From Bimastos eiseni (Eukaryota > Annelida > Clitellata > Crassiclitellata > Lumbricidae), in NCBI GenBank assembly GCA_959347315.1, contig OY365812.1, forward strand, positions 1,368,727-1,432,726: a stretch of DNA of 64,000 nt, written 5' to 3'. Under the pieces are notes generated by a model. It saw only the letters and a list, made by a program, of their open reading frames with translations, was not told the origin of the DNA and ran no database searches. A program made the position numbers and the translations under genes. Positions within the stretch are counted from its first letter, which is position 1; each line of letters begins with the position of its first letter. Positions 34,601 through 45,979 of this stretch are shown piece after piece.

Positions 34601-34828
34601 GCCCGACAAAATAGCTCCGACAAAATTTCGCCCAGTCAATTTGAAATAGAAGCTAGACTGATGAGAAGAATGCTAGCTTAAATGGAAGCTAGATTAATTA
34701 AGTGGATCTTGTTTAATTATAAGCTGGTGCTATGGAACATGCTGTTGAACTATATATAAAAACTGGATTCATGAAAATAATTCCGTTAGAAGGGACGCTG
34801 TATCGATATGAAAGATTCATGCTCAAAT

Positions 34829-34830
34829 GG

Positions 34831-34868
<38 letters not shown>

Positions 34869-34892
34869 CATTATTATTATTATTATTATTAA
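34829..34892 (+). repeat. (ATT)n microsatellite
   Basis: About 21 ATT units with one ATC interruption. A similar ATT tract lies at 35108-35166, so both flank the LINE fragment between them. Confidence 0.95.
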
Positions 34893-35107
34893 AGTACGCA
34901 TCGATCATCCGAACCCATGCTTTTGTGGCGGTGGCGCTGGAGTCCAGTGGTGCTTGGAGTTCCAAGGGTTTGAACATTGTGTTGGATTTGGGACGAAGGC
35001 TGACCGATGTGACCCATGACACACTCGAGACAAGCTACCTATTCCAAAGATTCTCGGTAGCTGTCCAGCGAGGGAACGCCATCTGTTTTTCGTCAACACT
35101 ACCATGC
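34893..35107 (+). pseudogene. Non-LTR retrotransposon C-terminal fragment
   Basis: Reads THAFVAVALESSGAWSSKGL, LDLGRRL and LFQRFSVAVQRGNAICF before a stop. This resembles the last residues of many invertebrate LINE polyproteins (FVPxAVExxGxWxxxAxxLLxxLGRR...LFQRLSVAxQRGNA). It is a 5'-truncated copy with an ATT-type tail. Confidence 0.65.
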
Positions 35108-35183
35108 TAAATAATAACAATAATAATAATGATCATTATTATTATTATTATTATTATTAATATTATTGTTGTTGCTGTTCTTG

Positions 35184-35380
35184 ATATTTAATACCGTCCT
35201 TCTTCCAACATTTTTTGCTCAGAAGTGCATACGGCGCAATTGCAGTTGTACTGCAGAGCAATGGTGCGCGAAGGACTTGCTCAAGGTCCCTACACACTGA
35301 CGCCCCGGATGAGGCTCGAACCCGCGCGCTCAGCGCACACTGAACGTTACGGGCTGACCGCTCTTATTCACTTGGCGGAA
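35184..35380 (-). mobile_element. tRNA-derived SINE, copy 2
   Basis: Same order as copy 1 on the minus strand. The head contains AGAGCGGTCAGCCCGTAAC, a B-box-like GGGTTCGAGCCTC, the core TGTAGGGACCTTGAGCAAG and a tail AAAAAATGTTGGAAGAAGGACG. Confidence 0.75.
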
Positions 35381-36516
35381 TATTCAGCTAATAGCCTAAT
35401 TTACATCTGCGTTATAAAAACTGCCATATAGAAGTCAATGGACTAGATTAGTTTAGACAAGATAAAAAAAACTAAGTGATCCTATAAATGTTTTTATTCA
35501 ATAATTACAACAATATGCTTCATATGAACAGCTACAAGCTACAACCGCATATTGGCTAAAACAAACGGATGATTGGTATTGAAATATAAAATTATTATTT
35601 TCAGCCAATTTCACAATTAATGCACGTTCTACTCATCTAGGCCTAGAGCTTGCAATCAAAGTTCTTTTTGAACCCTTGTGAATAATTTTAGCTTAGACAA
35701 GATTATTATTTCATACATAATTCTGTGCTTCACTTTGTTCTAAGGACAGTCTTTTAATATTTATCCCAGACTAATCGATCCAACAAGAACTCTACAAAGA
35801 TTAGTTAAATTCGCTAACATGTTTCACAAACGGACAAAACTCAAAGCCGTTGCTTATGGTATTGTAAATTGTATTGAACCCTGTTAAATAAATATACATA
35901 AATTTTAAACATCGAGCATAGAAATGCGTAAATAGAAAACAAACTCAGTGTACTGTCATTTTTGCCTACTAAATGTATACAAATGTTGGAAAGTAATAAT
36001 CAATATAATTTAGTTTTCATAAGCCTTCAATAGTAATCTCATAGAGATGGAAGGAAAACAGAAGAGGAAAGTTAAGGACATAAACATTGAAGGATAAGGA
36101 CAAGGAGACATCCAGGGAAAAGAGAAAACAGACCGAGAGAAAGGCAGAAGTAGAAGCAGAGGTACAAACAGAGTCAGAGGCAAAGACAGAAGAGAAGGAA
36201 GAGATACACCTACAATGTGCATGTACAGAGGCAGAAATGAAGGGGTGAAGACAGGGTGAGAGATACTGACCGAGACGGAAGCAGATATACACAGGGTCAG
36301 TCAGACATAGACAGAGATATAGCCTGAAAGATAGAAGAAGACGCACAGTCAGAGCAAGATAGAGGCAGAAAAACCGATGCAGACATGCTCAAAGGCAGAC
36401 AGAGGAAGAGACTCGGACAAGGAGACAGAAGCTCATAGACAAAGACGCAGACAGAGACAGACAGAGAGACAGAGAATGACTACCAGCTGTATAGAGTAAT
36501 ATTTGAACGCATCATT
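35381..36516. other. 3' flank of the PKA regulatory subunit gene with purine-rich tract
   Basis: 35381-36015 is AT-rich with nothing recognised. 36020-36470 is A/G-rich simple sequence (AGACAGAG, AGGCAGA). If transcribed it would be the 3' UTR in CT-rich sense. The nearest clear AATAAA in gene sense is about 1 kb from the stop (about 35492), so the 3' end is uncertain. Confidence 0.4.
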
Positions 36517-36689
36517 TCAAGGCAATAGCGCTATATAACTGTTATAGAGAGCGATGTTGCGTTTGAGAATGTCGGCGCATGGTCCAAGGACTCTTTCGAA
36601 CCTCGACCGATCTAGCTTCGCACACTTCAGTCGACCAATGGCGACAACCGTCGCTGCACGTGGTCGATCCAGCAGTAAGGCGATCTCAC
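36517..36689 (-). CDS. PRKAR1: PKA RI last coding exon (end of CNB-B)
   Basis: Acceptor CCATTCGCAG is followed by GTGAGATCGCCTTACTG; with the G from the previous exon it reads [17 protein letters not shown]. The exon continues through [18 protein letters not shown] and [11 protein letters not shown] to YIALLP and TGA. It holds cassette B with its E and R. The acceptor has a poor pyrimidine tract, and the exon's own first bases (GTGAGA) look like a splice donor. Confidence 0.95.
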
Positions 36690-39600
36690 CTGCGAATGGT
36701 AAAACAACACACGTATACTAGTCCGACCTGGGAAAAATTTTGCTTATCAAGTTATATTTACATTGTATAAGGTCATTTCATCTGGGCAATCAAGCACAGC
36801 GTGTCTATTTATACCTCGGAAAACTGTACTAATCCATTTATAATACGATCACATCTGGGAACAATAAGCAAGACGTGCTATATTCCGACCTGGGCAAGAA
36901 TTTTTTAAGGCGATCGCACCTGGGAATGACAAGCAGCAGAGGCCTACGTATTGTTACAACCTTGGAAAGCAATTATATAAATTGCGTTTATCTAGTTGTA
37001 AGGTGATCTATCCTGGGAAAACGAGCAGAAATGTTGCCACCTAGATATTGCAATGCTATCACACCCTCATTTTGCACGAAACCAGAACTCGTATATTTCA
37101 ACCTTAAAAAAAATGTATTCATCTAATTATGAGGGTATTGTGGAAATAATCATGCCACAAGATATTCTCACGTAGGAAAATCGTTTTGATGTTGTAACAA
37201 TCCACTTGTAAGGAGACCTAACCTGGGAAAGAACTACGCACTGTAAGATGATGGTATGATTAACCAATAGGTGATCTCACCTGAAAATTAATTACACCAG
37301 CCAGGTCAGAGTACTCTATCTTAGGTAACAATTCTTCAGAGAGAATTAATTAGTTCTAATTAAAGCGACGCGATGTAAGGCGAACTTACCTGGGAATAAC
37401 AAGCAGACACTGCCACATGCTAACCTGGGAAAAACTGGCGAATCTGTTGCTTTTGCATGACAGCCATATCTCGCCTGGGAAAAGAAGCACCTCATTAAAA
37501 TTTCGTCCTGGGGAAACGAACCGACGAATATTGTTGATAAAAACAAAATTAAACTGACCAAAGTAATCCGACGGACCAAGAAGTCCGACTTGTTTCACAT
37601 CTTCAGCTTCAGTTGGCTTTTGCAAACATTTTGCTTGACCCTACAATACACCCAGTCACATCACATTAACAAGTTACATCACATTAACAAGTTATGGGTT
37701 TACATAACTTATTCCTGATTTATAATTACAATTGGAAAAGGTGGGCTATGCCTACATCTGAGCACAACGGACAAACAGAGCAAATTCACAACTATCTGAA
37801 GTGCCAAAGTGCCAGGAAGTGTCAGTCCCAAGTCGGGTAAATCCGTGAAAGGAGATGGAATTCGTCAAAAATCGTGGTAGCAACTACATGTAGGCCCTAC
37901 GATATCTTAAAACACGGATACTTCCACGATAAATACAGAGAGATCCTGAAACCTGCTGAAGACGATCATTGTCAATAGGATTGCATTCTAAGTCTTTTGT
38001 CGTACTCTGCTGTGTGTTTATTCCCAGTCAATCAAACAATCAATCAATCAGTCAAGGAAGCAATCAATCAACCAATGCAATAACCAATCAATGAAACTTG
38101 ATAAAGTGGCTCTTCAAGAAATCTACTCATCTCATGCAATCATCGTTCAGGGACCTTGATCAAGTCCTTGACGCACGATGATTATTATTCACAATTACTC
38201 ATCGTCATCGATGTTCTGTGGTCTACTCAAAATCTTGGAGACGCTATATAATGCTTATCGCCATTTCAGTAATATACTCATCAAACATATGAGAAGTAGG
38301 TCTCACAGTTCACTAGCGAACTTCGTAAGGTTGAGTAGCATCAGACAGGCTTTTATTGTATTCTATTGTAGTGTAGTGTTACCAGTGGGCTGTAGCCTAC
38401 ACTTACTTCTAAGATAATGAAGAAGTCGTCGCCCGCTTCTCCTTGTCTCATGATCACTTCACTATCTTCGAAGCGTACTTCCTCCAACGCATCAGCCACG
38501 GTTAGACGCTCCCATTGGTCCAAGCTTTCTGCAGAAGCAATACAGTTATTATGTATATAGGCCTATGTATTATCTATGAGTATGCATAATGTGTGTGTGT
38601 GGGAGGGGGTATTTAGGTAGGTTGGTGGGTGGACGAGTGCTTGTGGGTGTGTTTGTCTTTAGCAATTGCTCATTAAATAGTAAATGAAGAAAAAGATGTT
38701 GATATTGCTGATAATGACAAATACCAAGAAGAAGAAGAAGAACAGGAAGAAGAACAGGAGAAAGAAGAAGATGAGGAGGAGGACAAGGAGGATGACGAAC
38801 AGGCAGTGGAGCAGAAAGAAATAGAACAAGAAGAAAAGAAAGAACATTAACAAAAACGATGAACAAGAACGAACAAGAAGAAGATAGAAGAAGAAAAAGA
38901 GGAAAAAAGGTCATGAAGAAATGAAGTATGTGTGTCAGTTCATGCCGAGAACTTGATTGGTCTTTGTATTCATCTAATTAAGATGTGGAGACTGTTGCTA
39001 ACCGAGAAGTGGAATCTTGCCGAGGAATTCTTCGTATTGCTTCCTTTTTCGAATTGTACTTCCCTGCAGAAATTCACAACAGCTTAACATGTTTTTTTAG
39101 AATTGAGTTATATTGCAGAGCGATTGTGCGTGAATGACCTGCTCAAGGTCCCTACACAGTTATTCCTCGGACGATGGTCGAACCCGGACTATCCGCGTTA
39201 CAGGCCGATCGCTCTAACAAATCGGCTCACGTATCGTCCCACATACCACATATGATACTCAGTCCCTAATAAACTACGTGATTACTTTAGTTTCAATTGT
39301 TCAGTGAATTTGTTTGCATTTTCTTATCGTTTGCCAGCTACGATGAGCGATTGAAATTGTTCTACCAGATTCAGATGGTTCTACCAGATTGGCATGGTCC
39401 TATATATATATACTAGTTGCTTACCATGAGAATCCTTCTGTAGCTGTCACGGTCGATTCCCCACAATTTGACGTTCGTCTTCGCCTGTCACAGTGAGACA
39501 CAACATTCGTGATCACCAAACTTCTAAAGCGCCACTCAAAGCCAAGCGCAGGGCATCAGATTATTCACGAGCACTGACATGCAAGTATATTTACAAGTCT

Positions 39601-42600
39601 CATCTTAAAGATTGGAATTCAATTGAAATGAACACGAATGCATAGACTTTGAGACGTTCCTCTGATGGCACGATATATAATCCTGTAAATATAAACTATA
39701 TGTCTAATATTAGAGGTGACTGACGTTGGACGCTTTATGCATGGCTGCATAGATACCATCTACTGCTAACTTTGACTTTGGTGACAGTATAATTTTGGCT
39801 GAGTGTAGCATTATATTTATTGGTTAGGAGAATAATATAATACCTTTGAATTCACAAATTCTGCTTACTTGAAACCATATTTCTTTTACCTGTTCTGTCT
39901 GTTTGTCTGCAAATTTATTATCACTTTTGCACCCTCAATTGAACACACCCAAACACACACATACATAAGCACCTACACAATCAGAACACACACACACACA
40001 CACATGATGTACTCATACATTATTATTCAGATGCAACAGAGAAACGTATGCATAGACGTCACAGACACGTCATTCTTGGAAATGCTATTGCATCGCCATT
40101 GTTACAATCAAAGTCTCAATCGATAGGAAGTAATGATCGAATTGCTGCTGCATAAGGGAAGCTGTGTTTTATTTCTGAGGGGAATAATTCTGTTCATTAG
40201 ATCAATTGCTGATCAGATCTTGATGAGATATCGGAAACTGATCGAATTCTTTTATCGCACACTGAGAGAGCAACATCAACAGGGCCAGACAGACAGGCAG
40301 AGGGACATACACAGACAGAGATAGACACTTACAAAGAGATACGCAGACACAGAGAGACAGAGAGATAGAAAGACGGACAGAGAGCGACAGAAGCAGTGAG
40401 AGACAGAGACTGATGGACAGAGAGAATTATGCAGCGACAGGGACAAATGTTGGGTAGAAAGTGAAGACCGAGGCAGAGGCAGAGGCAGAGGCACAAGGAA
40501 AGACACCAAAACCAAGACAGATGCGCGGAGGTACAAGAAGATACAACACAAAAGATTTATGTTCTAACTGAATCCATGCAAACGTCTACTCTCGAATTGC
40601 CCTACGAATGGGAATTTGAGGGCGTTACGGAAGTCATTAGATGAGGCGTCTGACCTTGACAGTGGCTGCTCTGGGTGTTCCGTAGATCAAGGCGAGTTCT
40701 CCGAAGCTCCCTCCTTGACTCACGGATAGAACATATGTTCCGTTCACAAAAATCTATCGACGACCAAAAACAAAAACAATAAACTACGATCAGATTAGTA
40801 AAAACAAGCGAAGATGAACTACTATATGACATAGAAACACAAGACTAAAGTAAGCCCACTCTGTGATTAAGAAACTAAATAAACAACTAAAATTATTAAT
40901 TTCAATATATTCGTTTATCAATTACAGCGTGTCAAGCTTTTCAGCAAGTATGGTGCCTTCCTCTTCTAAGGAGTTTCAAATTGGGTGTCTGAAATAATGA
41001 CTTTTAACTTGGACAAATATCGAAGGGATGGGGTATTTGACCCAGATTACGTGCGTGACAACATCCGGGATTTTGCAGCATAAATCGACAGTCGCGTTTG
41101 TTCTTCTTAACGAAATAAACCGACTTAACATAGCAAACTTGCAATATAAAATAACGAAATGTGTTCAAAGGAAGACTTTTGACAGGAGTAGCATAAAATT
41201 AGTTAAACTTTTCGGTGATCATAATATGTCCAAAGTATTCCTGCCGAATACCCGTATATCTTACTTTATTCATTACACGGCCGACCACAGACATCACCCA
41301 CAAAGTATCAGATAAGACGATCACTGATTGGCTGACATGCTGCGGCTTCATATCGCTTCACATTAGTCCGAGCTTCTACATTTACATCGTCTGTGGTGTG
41401 TGCAACCAAAATAACTGAATACCTCTCGGAACAATTATCATCACGAAGTGCAAGGTAGAGGTGTTCAACATCTCTGTACAATGTATCTACCACTGAAAAT
41501 TAGACGCTAGTTACGCTTGAGATGTCCCTAAATCCATACCTCCACTTCGCCTTGGTCTATCACGTAGAAGTTATCACCATCGTCGCCTGGAAAGAAAATT
41601 CACCTGTGTTTAATACTTATACACCTGTCTATGTATAAAAGGAGACATCACGAAGAACAATGCTTGCCTCTCCTATACTATATATTGCAATTATTTAATC
41701 CAATAATAGCGGTCTTCCATGGCTGTTGAAATGCATGAGATTTATGTCATCGTCTCTGCCTAATATGTAAATACTGCTCATTGAAGCCATAACCACATCA
41801 TATCCGCACACGCTTACTCAGTCTTGTAGCAATGACTCTATATATATATATATATAATATATATATATATGAAATATATATAAGTATATATATATATATT
41901 ATATATATATCATATATAATTAGAGTTGATGACAAATATTATAGTTAGATTAGATTTCATTGGATAATATCGGATGGAATTGAAACTGGAATTGGATTTG
42001 GATTAGACTGGTATGGAGTTGAGATGTCTCGATTGGGTTGGGTTGTCATTGATTGGGTTGGGTAGGATTAGACTACATCATAATACATTTAGCTTATATA
42101 CATTTAGTCACGTTAGCTTGAATTAGAGTTTAGATATTAAAATATATAAGAGAGTAATGGACTGTCTTCTAAAACTTCATTCGACTGATCGTATTTTAGT
42201 GACATCTCACGTCAACAGACGTCGTTGACGTCAGAGGAATCTTTGTCAAGCTGTTCTTGAGCGCATATTAAGTGGTCAGAGAATGGACGGTTTCAATAAT
42301 TATTGCTCTACGTTGGATAGTTGCAGTTCAACGACACTGTGTGATATCGAGGATCATTAACGTCGGGCTCCTTCTTTATCCAGGCTTGGGACTGGCACTG
42401 CTGAACTGCAAACAGTGGTGGATCTTTAATTGTTGTAAGAATTTATATGGCAGTTTATATGGTTTTATGATATAAATAACAATATGGCCATAGGCCTATA
42501 TGACATCTTATGTAGCATCTTACATGGTTCTGTTTGAATAGGCTACGTTCGCGTTGCTTAGAATTCAAGTTTCTGGAAAGGCGCTACAACAATTATCCGG

Positions 42601-42657
42601 ATAGAGACACCTTAATGAAAGGAAAACTCTTGCAGTGTAATGTCACGCTTCTCAATT

Positions 42658-42701
<44 letters not shown>

Positions 42702-43814
42702 CTGCTCATATTCTGAAACTCGTCCAAGGTTCCGCAAAGGTCTATGTACAGTTCAAACAGTGCAATCCCACGTGTCCTCGTCTAATCAGGCAACATTAAT
42801 TGTGATTTTGCTTAGAAATTTATATAACGCCTATACAGAGACACACATATCACTAACTATTTATTACACTTAAAGAGAAGAGGCCAGGATCAAAGATTAT
42901 TGTTTTCTGGCGCTTACTGGATAGAGCTAAAGTAAGAAGATCAAATCGTTGAATGCAGAGGAAATTCATCCAGAAAGTTTGAAAGGTCAGCTCTAAATGT
43001 TTTCGTGTGGGCTTTTCGTAGACAATATTAGCGCCATATTATTATAGCTCCCAGATGAATTCAATCTTTCTTTACCTTGTGTGATGATGACGTCAGTTGC
43101 GCGGTGGCCGACGGGAAACATGGCGTTGAAAATATCGCTGTAATAGAAACGACGTTGGTTATTATTTTAATTATCTCAGTTGGTCAGTCGACATTCATTT
43201 GGAATGTTATTAGAGGAAACAGAAATAAACCAGACGGGCGAGGGAGATTGAGAAAAAGATGGAGAAGGAGGCGGAGAGATAGATATAGGGAGAAGAAGAC
43301 AGTGATAGGCCTATGTTGAAGTAGCTGAGAAGGGTGAATAGGGCCTAAAGGTATTATGAAATGGAAAGAGAGGAGAGGGAGTGAAGATTCCGTTGTTGAT
43401 TTTAAACGACACCGTTCCATATCGAAGATGATTTGGTGTCACCCTCCTCCTTTCTCCAGCCTTGGGACTGGCACTGTTAACGCCCAAACAGTGGCGGCGT
43501 GAAGAGGAAAGACGGGATATATATATATATATAAATATATATATCCCAAAAAGGCAGAGACACATGCAATTATATGAAGAAGGAGGCGAGGAACAGAGAG
43601 AAAGGAGGCAGACAGACAGAGAGACAGACAGAGAAACAGACAGAGAGACAGACAGAGAGACAGACAGAGAGACAGACAGAGAGACAGACAGAGAGACAGA
43701 CAGAGAGACAGACAGAGAGACAGACAGAGAGACAGTGACAAAGAGACTCAGTGACAGAAGATAGACAGAGAAACAGATAGAGAAATAGAGAAACGTGGAG
43801 AGAGACAAATTGGA

Positions 43815-43875
<61 letters not shown>

Positions 43876-45932
43876 GACAGAGAAGGAACATTGTGAGTTA
43901 ACTCTCTTAGATAGTTATATGTAAATAGAAGGGAATAATGCTCAAGATGGTATTTCGTTCTTTATGGTTATGTTGGTGGCATTTATGATTTAGTAAGCCT
44001 GGTGGTGATGGTGGTAGCGGTGGTGTGAGTGGTGGTGTGAGTGGTGGTGTGAGTGGTGGTGTGAGTGGTGGTGTGAGTGGTGGTGTGAGTGGTGGTTGTT
44101 GTTGTGGTCGTGGTGGTGTTAGTGGTATCGTATATTTAGATTTATATAGCGCCTATTCTGCATGGAAACCCCGAGGGAACAGAAACGCCTTTAAAGAGCG
44201 ATTAGCCGATGGAGAGAAGCCAGTCGTTAGTTTAGCATTTAGTGATGGAGGAAGGTCATTCCAGGTATATGGTAGTGGTTGTATCAGTGATGCTGCTGAT
44301 GATGATGATGTTATCGATGATGATGATGATGATGATGATCATTACGGAAACAATAGTGCATTCTATGATGCAACCATCGTCTGCCGCAGTAGCCGATGCC
44401 TCTGTTGATGATGTAATGGTGTCAACATCCATCTACCTGCGTTCCTGTTCATCCAGGTGACGAAAGAGGACATTGTGAGAGATGGCTTTCAACAGAGAGG
44501 CCATCGTAGCCGCGTCCTTCGCTACCACCTGATGCAAAAACACAACACAATAGTCAATGCAACCACCACAAAAACGGTTATACCACCAATACCACTACAC
44601 ACTACCAGCAACAGATATAATATCTACAACGGCGCATATACCAAGACCATCACAGAGAAAGAGGGAGAGAGAGTGACAGACAGAGGAACAGACAGAGAGA
44701 CAGACAGAGAGACAGACAGAGAAACAGACAGAGAGACAGACAGATAGGGAATGGAGAAAGAAAGAGACAGAGACGAAGATAAAATACTCTCTCGCACGGT
44801 TGGACTAGAATAAAGAACTTCAGCCTGTATCTGTCCGCACCGCTAACTCTTTCTAAGTCTACATCTAACCGTAGCTCCCTCTGTCTCTCTGTTTCTATAT
44901 CTCTGTCTCTGTCTCAGTCTCTCTATCTGTCTGTCTAACTCTCTCTCTCTCTCTCTCTCACTTTCTCTGTGCGTGTCTCTCTCTCTGTGTCTCTCTCTCT
45001 CTCTTCCTCACTGTCTCTTTGTCTGTTTCTTTCTCACTCTGTCTGTCTCTTTCTCACTGTCTCGCTCTCCGCCAGTCCAGAAGTACTTCTGTCTGCATAA
45101 CTGTATGTGCGCCTGTTCATCTATCATCATGACCCTATGGTCGTTACTTCGATCAAATTTCTCGCATAGTTTGAACGTAGATGGACCAAATAACAGCATC
45201 TGATCCTCTGATCCTCTGATCCTCTGATCCTCTGATCCTCTCTGTCTACATTTGACACCAGTTTATAGTAACCAATGATCATTTCATTCATACAGGGTTC
45301 AAATCTAGTACAAAGGCCTCGTGAATCAAACTAGTAATTTACTATCAATATCCACACACGTAGCCTACATACATCTATGTATATACATATATATATATAT
45401 ATGCGATTATACGGATATATATATATATATATATTTGAACTATATTAGGTTTCATTGATTGATTTGATGCACCATATACATCAGATAGAGACTTTAAACA
45501 ACTGAAAGTGAATCTAAAACACTGATTATATATATATATATATGTTAAGATTTCATAAAAAATCCTCTTTGATTAAACTAGCAATCACTATACAAACACT
45601 TACAATGTACATTGAACCTATCTATGCATACGTAACAGATATTTACGTCATATATATTCTTAAATAAATTTTTAACACAAAAGCGTATATTTATATGAAG
45701 CAATGGCCAGCATATATAAATATATATTATATATATATATATTATATATATATATATATTATAAATATATATTATATATAATCACGAAGCCATAAGAATG
45801 AATGTTGTACAAACATTAATATGCACTATGACATAATATTATGCAAAACCATCATTGATGATGGTAGTGATCCATACCATACGATCACCGTTTGACAGAC
45901 ACGTACTTGTGTGTGTGCGTGTGTGTGTGCGT

Positions 45933-45979
<47 letters not shown>

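Noticed and set aside
37346..37579. 77-codon open minus-strand frame continuing past the PKA exon
   Set aside because: It runs through the GT donor at 37558 into the junction-repeat array. The similarity to PKA RI stops exactly at the donor and resumes at 36689.
43311..43808. Ser-Leu-Ser-Val frame on the minus strand
   Set aside because: Shadow of the GACA/GAGA array.
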